Below are positions 55,558-64,000 of a stretch of 64,000 nt of DNA, one piece after another. This stretch comes from a virus. A program made the position numbers and the translations under genes. Positions within the stretch are counted from its first letter, which is position 1, and the number at the start of each line of letters is the position of its first letter. The stretch spans positions 27,512 to 91,511 of the IMG/VR virus record IMGVR_UViG_3300031952_000010, one strand, 5' to 3'. Under the pieces are notes generated by a model. That model was not told the DNA's origin. It did no database searches and saw only the letters and a program-made list of their open reading frames with translations.

Positions 55558-56476
55558 CCAAAAACAATTAAGATTAATACAACACGGGTTGAAAGCGTCC
55601 ACTGTCACTAGATTAAGTGAATCACAAGTGGATATTTTGTTTAACAGACTTAATGAGTCTAAAAAAGAAAATAAAGAGCAAGTTACTAAAACTACTGAAC
55701 CTGCTAAAGAAATTGTTACTATAGGTGCTCAAGGAGGTGATTTACCAAATAACCCAACAGGGAAGGGATATAAGTTTGAAAAGAAACCTGATGGTACTAT
55801 GAAAGCGACTCCCATGGAGACTGAGATGACTGAAGACACTGATTCTGAAATGGATTGGTTAATGAAAGGTGATACGCAAGACCCTGTTCAAAAAGGACCT
55901 ACAGGTGACGGTGACCCCGATTCATTACAAGAGTATAAAAATCTTGCAGAAAAATTTGAGTCTAAAAAACAACAAAAATATTTCTTTGCTAAATGCGGTG
56001 ATGGTAAAACAAACGAACAAAAGAAATGGTGTAAAATGGCTGAAGAATTCTCTGACAAAACAAACTTTAAAAAGTTACCTGAAAAGAAAAAAACAGAAGC
56101 AAAAGAAAGTGGTTTAAATAATTTAGTTAATAAAGTTTCCGCAGCATATGCTGGTGGAGTAAAAAATAAGTTGAATTCCATGTCTCCAAGCGTTACCTTT
56201 GGTGAAAACGAAATAGAAAAAAAAATTATGAGACTAGTTGAAAAACATATAACTCCAAAAATGACTAAAAGGGAATTTCTTAATTTAGTTAAAGAACAAG
56301 GTACTAAAACGGCACCATCAAGACCAGGGGTTAAACCTGATGTTGATACACCATCAAGACCTTCAAAACCTGCAACACCGTACCAACCAAAGCCAGGTGT
56401 TAAACCAGCACCTAAAGCAAAAAGAGAGATACCAACTTGGTTATCATTTAAATCATTAGGAATTAAATTAAAGTAA
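55547..56476 (+). CDS. hypothetical late protein, Lys/Pro-rich
   Basis: 309-aa protein (MKTNQKQLRLIQHGLKASTVTRLSESQVDILFNRLNESKKE...). The start contains LSESQVDILFNRL, a variant of the shared motif. A middle C...KWC segment, a helical part (GENEIEKKIMRLVEKHITPKMTKREFLNLVKEQ) and a Pro-rich tail (SRPGVKPDVDTPSRPSKP) follow. Likely a virion or scaffold protein. Confidence 0.65.
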   Translation: MKTNQKQLRLIQHGLKASTVTRLSESQVDILFNRLNESKKENKEQVTKTTEPAKEIVTIGAQGGDLPNNPTGKGYKFEKKPDGTMKATPMETEMTEDTDSEMDWLMKGDTQDPVQKGPTGDGDPDSLQEYKNLAEKFESKKQQKYFFAKCGDGKTNEQKKWCKMAEEFSDKTNFKKLPEKKKTEAKESGLNNLVNKVSAAYAGGVKNKLNSMSPSVTFGENEIEKKIMRLVEKHITPKMTKREFLNLVKEQGTKTAPSRPGVKPDVDTPSRPSKPATPYQPKPGVKPAPKAKREIPTWLSFKSLGIKLK

Positions 56477-56480
56477 AACA

Positions 56481-57806
56481 ATGAGTCTAAATCCAAATAC
56501 AGAAAAAAATCTAAAAGTTAAAAAATTTTTAGAAAAAAAATTAGTTAGTGAAGGTTTAACCAATAGTGAACGTAGTCTTTTAAGTGAGTTAAAAAATAAA
56601 TTAAAAGAAGCTCCTATTGATTATGAAGGCCCTGAAAGAATGGAACCTGGTATTGAAAGAAAAATTACGTCAAAAGAGACTCCATACAATAACTTCCCCG
56701 CAATCCCTAACATGGATATGGATAAGGATTATATTGAATTAATCTCTTCAAAAAGATTTAAAGATTCTGTAGATAAAGTTAGAAGAGCCATGGGTGACAC
56801 CAGAGCAATCCAAGGAGCAAATCCGTTGAATTCATTAATGGCGACCGCAATGCAATCGTTACAAACGGTTGTATCAATTCAAATTCAAAACAAAGAAGTG
56901 TTAGAACAACTTGCGGTTGATTTAGTTATTAAAGAAATGGGTATTCCTGAAGGAGCGATGCAATTCGACGCAAAATTAGTTATGCAACCTATGGGAGCGT
57001 CTCAAGGGATGCAAGAAGAACCTGAAATGCCAAGTGAAGAAGAGATTGAAGAGTTTATGGGTGATGCCGAAACATTTGATTTAGAAAGAGCAAAAAGAAG
57101 ATTTATTAACTCACTTATCCAAGGTGCCGCATTTAAAGGAGGACACATGTTTAATTTAGTGTCAAGAGAACTTAATGATATTGACCCTAGATTAATGAAT
57201 TTATACACCGTGTCACAATCTTTAATGGAACACGCATATTGGTTGTTTCCTGATATGGAAGGAATGGCTGGCGGCGGTGGTGGCCAAATGGGGCAATCAG
57301 AAGTTGATACCGAAACAGACCCACCAACAGTAAAAGCGAGAGCAATGACATTTCCACTTTTAGTTCATGAATTGGTTAAAGGTGTTTATGAAATATTTGG
57401 AACTCACGGTTTACCTGACGACCCAAAACAACAAGAAATGATTATGAAAGCTGAAGACACTTTGCCTGCAGAGATTTGGGATTCTAGATTAGGACCAATT
57501 TTTTGGGAAAAATTTATAGGTACTTACCCAATGGAATTATTTGATGAGGATATGAAACACATCCAACATTACTTATTCATGAGATTTTCTAAGTTAAATG
57601 CTGAAGAATTTTTTAGAGTTGCTAAACTTATACTTTCAGGTAACCCACAAGGAACTCAATTTATTCAGAGAATGGTTAATGAAATTGTTACTGAACTAAA
57701 ACAATATGATGCTGAAGAAGCGTTAAGCGGTGATAATGACGATGATTTTGACGATGATGGGTTTGATGATTTATTAAGTGGTTTAGGTATATCAAGACCA
57801 AAATAA
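56481..57806 (+). CDS. hypothetical conserved late protein upstream of terminase
   Basis: 441-aa protein (MSLNPNTEKNLKVKKFLEKKLVSEGLTNSERSLLSELKNKLKEAP...). Helical, with a Gly-rich loop (MAGGGGGQMG) and an acidic C-terminus (DNDDDFDDDGFDDLL). It ends 6 nt before the terminase gene. Position suggests head assembly or packaging; no domain recognised. Confidence 0.72.
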   Translation: MSLNPNTEKNLKVKKFLEKKLVSEGLTNSERSLLSELKNKLKEAPIDYEGPERMEPGIERKITSKETPYNNFPAIPNMDMDKDYIELISSKRFKDSVDKVRRAMGDTRAIQGANPLNSLMATAMQSLQTVVSIQIQNKEVLEQLAVDLVIKEMGIPEGAMQFDAKLVMQPMGASQGMQEEPEMPSEEEIEEFMGDAETFDLERAKRRFINSLIQGAAFKGGHMFNLVSRELNDIDPRLMNLYTVSQSLMEHAYWLFPDMEGMAGGGGGQMGQSEVDTETDPPTVKARAMTFPLLVHELVKGVYEIFGTHGLPDDPKQQEMIMKAEDTLPAEIWDSRLGPIFWEKFIGTYPMELFDEDMKHIQHYLFMRFSKLNAEEFFRVAKLILSGNPQGTQFIQRMVNEIVTELKQYDAEEALSGDNDDDFDDDGFDDLLSGLGISRPK

Positions 57807-57812
57807 TGAAAC

Positions 57813-59582
57813 ATGTCAAATTTAACAAGAGAACAGGTACTAATAGAGTATGTAAAATGTCATAAAGACGTAGAATATGCGTTAAGAACTTATCTACAAA
57901 CATACGATAATACAGTATCAAAATACGTACCATTAGAATTATTTCCAGACCAAGTATCATTACTTGAAGATTACGAAAATTATAACGAAAATATCGCCTT
58001 AAAATATCGACAAGCGGGAGTAACTACAGTTACATCTGCTTGGGCTTCGATGAAACTTTCTTTTGCTAAGAAAAACAAACCCGAAAAAGTTCTTATAATC
58101 GCTAACAAACTTGATACGTCATTAGAGATGGCAAACAAGATTAGAAACTTTGTCAGTCAATGGCCGAGTTGGGTTGGTATTGATTTTGCGGTGGAAAAAA
58201 ACTCACAAAAACATTATAAATTAAATAACGGTAGTGAGGTTAAAGCCGTTGCAACATCTAAAGATGCCTTACGTGGATTTACTCCAACAATACTTATATT
58301 TGATGAGGCGGCGTTTATTGAGGCCGACAGTGATTTTTGGGCGGCGTGTATGGCATCTTTATCTACAGGTGGTAAAGTAATCGTGGTTTCAACACCAAAT
58401 GGTTATGACCGAATTTATTATGAGATATATGACCAAGCCTTAAGAAACATGAATGACTTCAGAATTTCTGAAATGTATTGGTATCGTGACCCTCGTTACA
58501 CAAAAGATTTATATCTAATTAAAACCGATGATATGATTCACTATCTTTTAAATAAAGAAGAGTACAGTGAGAAAGATATCCTTAGTTGGTCTCATATACC
58601 CGCAAACGAAAGAGATTATAAAGAACTAAGAGAATTAATGAACCAAGGTTATAAACCTTGTTCTTCTTGGTTTGAAGCGATGGTTAAGAAATTAAAATAC
58701 GATAAACGTAAAGTATCTCAGGAGTTAGAATGTAACTTCTTAGGTTCAGGTGATAACGTATTTGACTCTAAAATGTTACAAACAATAAGAGAAAATTCTA
58801 TTATAGAACCCAAGAATAAACTTATGGGAAACGCTTTATGGATTTGGAAAGAACCTGTCGTTGGCCATAAATACATTATGGGGGTCGATGTTTCTCGTGG
58901 GGATAGTGAAGACTTTAGCTCGTTTCAAATTATTGATTTTGATGAAAGAGAACAGGTTGCTGAATATGTTGGTAAATTACCGCCAGATACTATGGCTGAA
59001 ATTTGTTATAAATGGGCTAACATGTATTCGTGTTTTATTGTGATTGATATTACAGGTGGAATGGGAGTTTCCACGTCAAGAAAATTACAGGAAATGGGTT
59101 ACAAAGATTTATATGTTGATGGTGTGGATACCGCTAATAAGTGGAAATACGACGCTAAGTCACATGAAAAAATACCAGGAATTAATTTTAATAATAAAAG
59201 AGTTCAAATTATTGCTTCATTTGAAGAGGGTATGAGACATGGATTTAAAATTTATAGCTCAAGACTTTTCAATGAAATGAATACGTTCATTTACATTAAT
59301 GGTCGTCCTGACCATCAGAAAGGACATCATGATGACTTAATTATGTCAGTGGCTATGGCAACTTATGTTGCTGAATCGTCATTTAGTAATTTAACTAAGG
59401 TTGTGGAACATACTAAGGCAATGATTGAGTCTTGGGCAGTTAGTAACAATGACCAAGCGGCTAAAAATTTAGAATTTAATCCTGTTATACCACACATGTC
59501 AGAAAGAATTGGGCAGTATAATAATCAGAACATGTCTAAAGAGGATTATCAAAAGTACGGTTGGTTATTTGGTATTAGATAA
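57813..59582 (+). CDS. terL: terminase large subunit (T4 gp17-like)
   Basis: 589-aa protein. ATPase: an atypical Walker A RQAGVTT (66-72) after the Q-like LFPDQVSLLEDY, and Walker B LIFDEA with D164-E165. Nuclease: GVDVSRGDSEDFSSFQIIDF (first metal-binding Asp) and VIDITGGMG with a later HDDLIMSVAMA. This is the two-domain packaging motor of T4-type phages, which cuts concatemeric DNA and pumps it through the portal. The small terminase is not identifiable nearby. Followed by portal and protease, in gp17-gp20-gp21 order. Confidence 0.95.
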   Translation: MSNLTREQVLIEYVKCHKDVEYALRTYLQTYDNTVSKYVPLELFPDQVSLLEDYENYNENIALKYRQAGVTTVTSAWASMKLSFAKKNKPEKVLIIANKLDTSLEMANKIRNFVSQWPSWVGIDFAVEKNSQKHYKLNNGSEVKAVATSKDALRGFTPTILIFDEAAFIEADSDFWAACMASLSTGGKVIVVSTPNGYDRIYYEIYDQALRNMNDFRISEMYWYRDPRYTKDLYLIKTDDMIHYLLNKEEYSEKDILSWSHIPANERDYKELRELMNQGYKPCSSWFEAMVKKLKYDKRKVSQELECNFLGSGDNVFDSKMLQTIRENSIIEPKNKLMGNALWIWKEPVVGHKYIMGVDVSRGDSEDFSSFQIIDFDEREQVAEYVGKLPPDTMAEICYKWANMYSCFIVIDITGGMGVSTSRKLQEMGYKDLYVDGVDTANKWKYDAKSHEKIPGINFNNKRVQIIASFEEGMRHGFKIYSSRLFNEMNTFIYINGRPDHQKGHHDDLIMSVAMATYVAESSFSNLTKVVEHTKAMIESWAVSNNDQAAKNLEFNPVIPHMSERIGQYNNQNMSKEDYQKYGWLFGIR

Positions 59583-59603
59583 TATTTATTAATAAAATAT
59601 CGC

Positions 59604-59759
59604 ATGGGACTAACTTCTAGAAAAAAATCGGGGAATAAACTTAATGGTAGTAAATTAAACGTACCTGGTCAGGGTATTAGTAATGTTAGGCCTGGTGGTG
59701 ATAATAAAATAAACCAACAAAAAGGTGACCCTAACATAAAGAAAGGTAAACAAAATTAA
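59604..59759 (+). CDS. small basic protein between terminase and portal
   Basis: 51-aa protein (MGLTSRKKSGNKLNGSKLNVPGQGISNVRPGG...), Lys/Gly/Asn-rich with pI clearly basic. TATTTAT 14 nt upstream. The composition recalls the small Gly-rich protein at 15761. Too short for most gene callers. Function unknown; perhaps a DNA- or capsid-binding peptide. Confidence 0.65.
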   Translation: MGLTSRKKSGNKLNGSKLNVPGQGISNVRPGGDNKINQQKGDPNIKKGKQN

Positions 59760-59796
59760 CTATTTAATTATAGATAATTAGAATTAAATTTATTAC

Positions 59797-61641
59797 ATGG
59801 AAAACAATCAAAATAATCAATTTACAGTTTGGCAGAGGTTATCTCAAGCCTTTGGTCCTAACGCCCTGTTAAATCAAGATTATCCAACATATAAGTTAGA
59901 CAAGACTGAGTTATTAAAAACAACATCAAAACAAGAATACGACAAAGAAAAATTACAAGCTCAACAAACGTATTACTTAGCCAATCAATGGACTAAAATT
60001 GAGAGTAACTTATACACTCAAGCGGTTTATTATGAACCAACAAGATTAGCATCATTCTATGATTATGAATCGATGGAATATACTCCTGAAATTTCTGCAG
60101 CTTTAGATATCTACGGTGAAGAATCAACAACTGTTGACCAAAATGGTTACATGTTACAAATCTATTCAGAATCTAAACGTATTAAATCAATCTTAATTGA
60201 CTTATTTAATAATGTTTTAGATATCAATACTAATTTACCAATGTGGACAAGAAATACCGCAAAATACGGTGATAATTTTGTTTATTTAAAATTAGATGCT
60301 GAGAAAGGTATAGTTGGTTGTATGCAATTACCAAATATTGAGATTGAACGACTTGAAAGAGGTATGGCTGCAAAATCAGCAAACGTTGAGGAACCCGCAG
60401 AAAACAAAGGTTTAAGGTTTAAGTGGAAAGCCAAAGATATGGAATTTAATTCATGGGAAGTTGCTCACTTTAGATTATTAGGTGATGATAGAAAATTACC
60501 TTACGGTACTTCTATGTTAGAAAAAGCAAGACGTATTTGGAAACAATTATTATTATCAGAAGATGCGATGTTAATCTATCGTACCTCAAGAGCCCCTGAA
60601 AGACGTGTGTTTAAAGTCTTTGTAGGTAATATGGATGATAAAGACGTTGAGTCATACGTACAACGTGTTGCAAACAAATTTAAACGTAGTCAGGTTGTTG
60701 ATAGTCAATCGGGTAATGTCGATATGAGATTTAACCAAATGGCCGTTGACCAAGATTATTTTATACCTGTACGTGACCCAGCTCAAGCATCCCCAATTGA
60801 GACTCTACCAGGAGCTCAGAACTTAGCAGAGATTGCCGACATCGAATACATACAAAAGAAATTATTAACCGCTCTTAGAGTTCCTAAAGCGTTTTTAGGG
60901 TTTGAGGAAGTTGTTGGTGACGGTAAGAATTTATCATTACAAGACATCCGTTTTGCAAGAACAATTAATAGAATTCAAAAATCTATGATTGCTGAAATGA
61001 ATAAAATCTCTATTATTCATTTATTCTTATTAGGATTTGAAGATGAGTTATCAAACTTTACATTAGGTTTAACTAACCCATCAACACAAGCCGATTTATT
61101 AAAAATTGATGTTTGGAAAGAAAAAGTTTTATTATACAAAGATGCCGTAACACCAATCGAAGGTATTGCTCCAGTGTCTGTGACTTGGGCTAAGAAACAC
61201 GTATTAGGATTCTCGGATGAAGAGATTAAATTAGATTTACAACAACAACGTGTTGAAAAAGCCGTTGGTGCTGAATTAACTAACACCGCAACTATTATCA
61301 GTCATACAGGTGTATTTGATAATATTGATAAATTATATGGTGTTAAATCAGGAGCCACTCAAACTGTGGGGGCAACTCCACCACCTCCAGGAGGTGAATC
61401 AAGTGGAGGAGGATTAGGCGCACCTGAAGATATGGGTGGAGGAGCCCCAATACCACCGCCACCAGGGCCTGAGCCAGTCGGTGACGCGGGGTTAACACCT
61501 GAATCATATAAACGTGATAACTTAACAATTTTATTAGAAAGTGATAACTTAACAGATTCGGATTCATTTATTGATTTGTCTAAAGCAAGAAATTCTTTAG
61601 GTGAAATGGAAAAAGAATTAAACAAACTTCTAAAAGACTGA
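59797..61641 (+). CDS. portal protein (T4 gp20-like)
   Basis: 614-aa protein with portal landmarks: YYEPTRLASFYDYESMEYTPEISAALDIYGEEST, PMWTRNTAKYGDNFVYLKLD, AHFRLLGDDRKLPYGTSMLEKARRIWKQLLLSEDAMLIYRTSRAPERRVFKV, and PGAQNLAEIADIEYIQKKLLTALRVPKAFLGFEE. The dodecameric portal is the DNA gate at one capsid vertex. A Pro/Gly-rich C-terminal segment (PPPPGGESSGGGLGAP) precedes a short helical tail. Confidence 0.94.
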   Translation: MENNQNNQFTVWQRLSQAFGPNALLNQDYPTYKLDKTELLKTTSKQEYDKEKLQAQQTYYLANQWTKIESNLYTQAVYYEPTRLASFYDYESMEYTPEISAALDIYGEESTTVDQNGYMLQIYSESKRIKSILIDLFNNVLDINTNLPMWTRNTAKYGDNFVYLKLDAEKGIVGCMQLPNIEIERLERGMAAKSANVEEPAENKGLRFKWKAKDMEFNSWEVAHFRLLGDDRKLPYGTSMLEKARRIWKQLLLSEDAMLIYRTSRAPERRVFKVFVGNMDDKDVESYVQRVANKFKRSQVVDSQSGNVDMRFNQMAVDQDYFIPVRDPAQASPIETLPGAQNLAEIADIEYIQKKLLTALRVPKAFLGFEEVVGDGKNLSLQDIRFARTINRIQKSMIAEMNKISIIHLFLLGFEDELSNFTLGLTNPSTQADLLKIDVWKEKVLLYKDAVTPIEGIAPVSVTWAKKHVLGFSDEEIKLDLQQQRVEKAVGAELTNTATIISHTGVFDNIDKLYGVKSGATQTVGATPPPPGGESSGGGLGAPEDMGGGAPIPPPPGPEPVGDAGLTPESYKRDNLTILLESDNLTDSDSFIDLSKARNSLGEMEKELNKLLKD

Positions 61642-61661
61642 TATTTATAAATAAAAAAGAG

Positions 61662-62381
61662 ATGACAAATTTTGGAATAATTAAATCGAAGATAGAAGAT
61701 GTGTTATTAGAATCATATAAAAACAACACATTTAAACAAGAATTCAAAAACTTTAAAAAGTTAGTTTTAGAAAATAAAAAAATATGCAAACTTTTTTATT
61801 TATACGATGATTTATCTTCTAATAAAGGATTATCGGAATCAATTGTTAACGAATATGTAAATGAATGTATAACCATTTATGAAAATACCGTTAATAAAAT
61901 ACAAGAGTCGGATATTATACCATTAAAGTCTTGGGTTAAAAACTCTAAGGTTGATAATCAATATAATAATATTGATAATTTATTCTCGAGAGATGTCTTA
62001 ACGATTGAATCAAGAATAACTAGTAAAAAAAATATTTCAGAATCTCTTAAGAAATTACCTACCAAGAAAGTAGATACAGTTCAAATATCATTAACTTCTA
62101 TGGTTAATGTTGCTAATAAAACAATTTCAAATTTTATTGATTCATTAACTGAGTCAGACAAAAAAGAATTAACAAGACTTTTATCTGAGGATGACGTTAC
62201 TTTAAATCAAAAATTTGATAATGTTAAAGAAAGTGTTGTAAATAAATTAACTGAAATGAAAAACAATAATGAGGATAAGTCAACTCAAACAAGAATTGAT
62301 GAAACTCTTGATAAAGTAATTTCAGAAAAATACGACAAGTTAACTTATTTTAAACTTAAAAGTTTAAATGAGAATCTTTAA
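61662..62381 (+). CDS. hypothetical late protein between portal and protease
   Basis: 239-aa helical, charged protein (MTNFGIIKSKIEDVLLESYKNNTFKQEFKNFKKLVLENKKICKLFYLYDDL...). Several LxE/IxE sites, possible targets of the protease. In T4 the same place holds small core proteins, so a prohead-core role is plausible. Convergent with rpsU, overlapping by 4 nt. Confidence 0.65.
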   Translation: MTNFGIIKSKIEDVLLESYKNNTFKQEFKNFKKLVLENKKICKLFYLYDDLSSNKGLSESIVNEYVNECITIYENTVNKIQESDIIPLKSWVKNSKVDNQYNNIDNLFSRDVLTIESRITSKKNISESLKKLPTKKVDTVQISLTSMVNVANKTISNFIDSLTESDKKELTRLLSEDDVTLNQKFDNVKESVVNKLTEMKNNNEDKSTQTRIDETLDKVISEKYDKLTYFKLKSLNENL

Positions 62382-62572
62382 TCATTATTTGATTTATATT
62401 TTTTCTGAACGTATTTTGCTTTTGAAATTTCTTTCCTCCTTTTAACTGATTTTTTTTGGAATTCTTTTCTTTCATTTAATTCCTTACTTTGCCTTGTCTT
62501 TATGACTTTGCTTTTGTAAATTTTTAACGCTTTCTCAAGTGTTACATTCTTTTCTACCTTTACGATTAACAT
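62378..62572 (-). CDS. rpsU: ribosomal protein bS21 homologue
   Basis: 64-aa basic protein: MLIVKVEKNVTLEKALKIYKSKVIKTRQSKELNERKEFQKKSVKRRKEISKAKYVQKKYKSNND. The pattern (V.V..N...ekALk.fK.k..k....kElr.R..f.kpS..rr) is that of bS21, about the size of Bacteroidota versions. bS21 sits on the 30S platform beside the 3' end of 16S rRNA. In Bacteroidota it helps hide the anti-Shine-Dalgarno, so a phage copy could change which mRNAs start translation. It lies on the minus strand among plus-strand head genes. Confidence 0.88.
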   Translation of the reverse strand: MLIVKVEKNVTLEKALKIYKSKVIKTRQSKELNERKEFQKKSVKRRKEISKAKYVQKKYKSNND

Positions 62573-62660
62573 ATTTTTGTGAGTTTATATTTATTTTGAC
62601 TATTGCTGTAAATATACCTATTTTTATTAAAACAATAAACTTAAAAAATTATGAAATTTA

Positions 62661-63131
62661 ATGAAAAAGGGGAAAACCTCACACATTCACGGATTCAACA
62701 CTGCCAAGGTAGTATACGGAACAGTTGATTCGATGAATTTTAAGTCACTCTATCTTAACATCCAAACATGGGTAGAACCAACTACAGAGTGCGAAAATTG
62801 GACAAGGACAGTTCTCAATATGAGCAGAGCCATAAAACATTCGGTCTACGAAACCTTAGATAAAGAGTTATTTGATGATAAATTTATAGTGGATTTAGAT
62901 TTAAGGTCCAGCGGGTTAAATCAAGGTAAAAAATCTTTTATGAATTTAGAAATTAATTTCTTTTTGAATGATGATGGGCATGACTTTAAATCCAAAGAAA
63001 TTAAAGATTCACTTAAAGATATTACTACAAGAATTTTTTACGAAAACTTTGTAGGTAACGATTACTTTAAATTTTATCTAACTAAAAAAATCAAAACAAA
63101 CAACGAGACGTTACAATTAGAGAATGTTTAA
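62661..63131 (+). CDS. hypothetical conserved late protein
   Basis: 156-aa protein (MKKGKTSHIHGFNTAKVVYGTVDSMNFKSLYLNIQTWVEPTTECENWTRTVLNMSRAIKHSVYETL...DKFIVDLDLRSSGLNQGKKSFMNLEINFFL...). Alpha/beta, basic start. Placed between portal and prohead protease. Its end overlaps the reading frame extension of the protease gene. Function unknown. Confidence 0.72.
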   Translation: MKKGKTSHIHGFNTAKVVYGTVDSMNFKSLYLNIQTWVEPTTECENWTRTVLNMSRAIKHSVYETLDKELFDDKFIVDLDLRSSGLNQGKKSFMNLEINFFLNDDGHDFKSKEIKDSLKDITTRIFYENFVGNDYFKFYLTKKIKTNNETLQLENV

Positions 63132-63153
63132 TATTTATAATAAAACATTTGAG

Positions 63154-63882
63154 ATGAATTTAAGAATTTTACAACCAACTGAAATAGGTAAAGGTATATT
63201 AATAGAATACGATGCGGGTTACGTATCACCAACAGATACACATAATGCTAAGATTATTAAAGAATCTAAAGGTAATATGTTAGACCATTCTAAACCATTT
63301 GAATTTTATGCGGTATTACAGAAATATAATACCCCAAACAGAAATGGTAGAATATACCCTGAACGTATTTTAAAAAGAGAAGCTGAAAACTATAAAAAAA
63401 TGATAGAAAAGGGTACCTCTCTTTCAGAGTTAAATCACCCTGAATCATCTTTAATAGATTTAGATAGAGTTTCTCATATGATTACTGAAGTATGGTGGGA
63501 AGGACCTGTATTAATGGGTAAGATACAATTACTTACTTCACCAGGATTCCACGAAAGAGGTATTGTATCAACCAAAGGAGATTTAGCAGCTAACTACCTA
63601 AGACAAGGAGTTACGTTAGGAATCTCCTCAAGAGGGGTTGGTTCCCTTAAAAAAGTTGGTGAACAGAACGAGGTCCAAGAAGATTTTGAATTAATCTGTT
63701 TTGACTTAGTATCGTCACCATCAACACCAGGAGCGTATTTATTCCAAAATCCTGAAGATAGATTTAACTTTGAGGAGAACTTGGAAGAGGAGAAAAAAAT
63801 TAAAGTCGAAAGAGAAGTTGGGGAAAGTGGAAATAAATCACTTGACTTAATGAAAAAATTGAACGATTATTTAGGATATTAA
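63154..63882 (+). CDS. prohead maturation protease (T4 gp21-like)
   Basis: 242-aa protein. FYAVLQKYNTPNRNGRIYPERIL begins the conserved region; SELNHPESS carries the catalytic His and LGISSRGVGS the catalytic Ser of the U9/herpesvirus-type serine protease fold. It should cut head proteins at LxE/IxE sites. Start set at the eleventh codon of the open frame (MNLRILQPTE), which follows TATTTAT by 16 nt; a start at 63124 would overlap the upstream gene. Confidence 0.92.
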   Translation: MNLRILQPTEIGKGILIEYDAGYVSPTDTHNAKIIKESKGNMLDHSKPFEFYAVLQKYNTPNRNGRIYPERILKREAENYKKMIEKGTSLSELNHPESSLIDLDRVSHMITEVWWEGPVLMGKIQLLTSPGFHERGIVSTKGDLAANYLRQGVTLGISSRGVGSLKKVGEQNEVQEDFELICFDLVSSPSTPGAYLFQNPEDRFNFEENLEEEKKIKVEREVGESGNKSLDLMKKLNDYLGY

Positions 63883-63896
63883 AAAAAAATTATAAC

Positions 63897-64000
63897 ATGG
63901 ACGAAAAGTATTTTATTGCAAAAATCACAACCGATATGATTGATGAAAAATCGGGAAAACTTAAAAAATTAAGAGAAGAAAAATTAGTAAAAGGTTATAA
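63897..64000 (+). CDS. partial hypothetical late protein, cut by window edge
   Basis: Opens at ATG 63897 and remains open to the edge (MDEKYFIAKITTDMIDEKSGKLKKLREEKLVKGY...). Lys/Glu-rich and helical. In T4-type order the next gene would be a scaffold core or the major capsid protein, but this segment is too short to tell. Confidence 0.55.
   Translation, partial: MDEKYFIAKITTDMIDEKSGKLKKLREEKLVKGY

Noticed and set aside
55888-56496. 202-codon minus-strand frame
   Set aside because: Antisense to the Lys/Pro-rich late gene, with no promoter and low-complexity Phe/Ser composition.
1-64000. CRISPR array, insertion sequence or integrase
   Set aside because: No regularly spaced repeats, transposase or recombinase motifs were seen; the only tandem repeats are the Ala-Pro array and the two-copy promoter block.

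Overview
This window is part of a large, AT-rich tailed-phage (myovirus-like) genome whose host is almost certainly a member of the Bacteroidota, probably a flavobacterium. Two things point to the host. About twenty promoters match the Bacteroidota housekeeping form TTG-N19/20-TAnnTTTG, and almost no start codon has a Shine-Dalgarno sequence in front of it. The phage nature is clear from the T4-type packaging and head genes at the right end: terminase large subunit (57.8-59.6 kb), portal (59.8-61.6 kb) and a gp21-type prohead protease (63.2-63.9 kb).

Layout. 1-7 kb: a truncated dnaK, an orphan class II aminoacyl-tRNA-synthetase-like catalytic domain, a possible ADP-ribosyltransferase, a GH19 endolysin, a phosphoesterase and a zinc-metallopeptidase-like protein. 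7-12 kb: polyphosphate kinase 2, a P-loop kinase, an acyl-CoA thioesterase, a second zincin and small membrane proteins. 12-20.7 kb: probable late or virion genes, including a membrane protein with two PAS domains and several large internal-virion-like proteins. 20.8-25.5 kb: an HNH nuclease and a sugar block (UDP-glucose dehydrogenase-like protein and four glycosyltransferases). 25.7-35.0 kb: two tRNA clusters (26 tRNAs covering all 20 amino acids, plus tRNA-like elements), interleaved with homing-type and small genes and with long structured non-coding stretches. 35-45 kb: a cysteine-peptidase-like protein, RmlC-like epimerase, glycosyltransferase, an RNA-repair block (two RNA ligases, a cyclic-phosphate receiver-like protein, a phosphoesterase), a GAF membrane protein and M15/M23-type cell-wall proteins. 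45.2-46.9 kb: a gene-free, highly structured block of about 1.3 kb behind three tandem promoters, ending at a strong terminator. 46.9-47.4 kb: a tmRNA on the minus strand. 47.4-64 kb: an M20-type peptidase, a ClpC-like Hsp100, a nucleotidyltransferase-M23 fusion, and the head and packaging operon with a phage-encoded ribosomal protein bS21.

How it fits together. The phage appears to take over translation and protein quality control broadly: a near-complete tRNA set, tmRNA, bS21, DnaK, ClpC and an RNA-repair set that could reverse host tRNA cleavage. Two kinds of transcription signal separate the genes. TAnnTTTG promoters serve metabolic and RNA genes, often 4 nt before the ATG (probably leaderless mRNAs). 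A TATTTAT element precedes virion and lysis genes and looks like a phage late promoter. Many TATTTAT genes encode proteins with a related short terminal motif (IES..R(I/V)K.LMG or similar), which may direct them into the virion and be cut by the prohead protease.

The most unusual parts are the long structured RNAs (45.5-46.86 kb and 33.86-34.43 kb, plus a 200-nt element at 34.6-34.8 kb). They share a hairpin plus GTTCTTTGA (boxA-like) leader with the tRNA units. I could not compare them with the known giant phage RNAs (GOLLD, ROOL), so their novelty is open.
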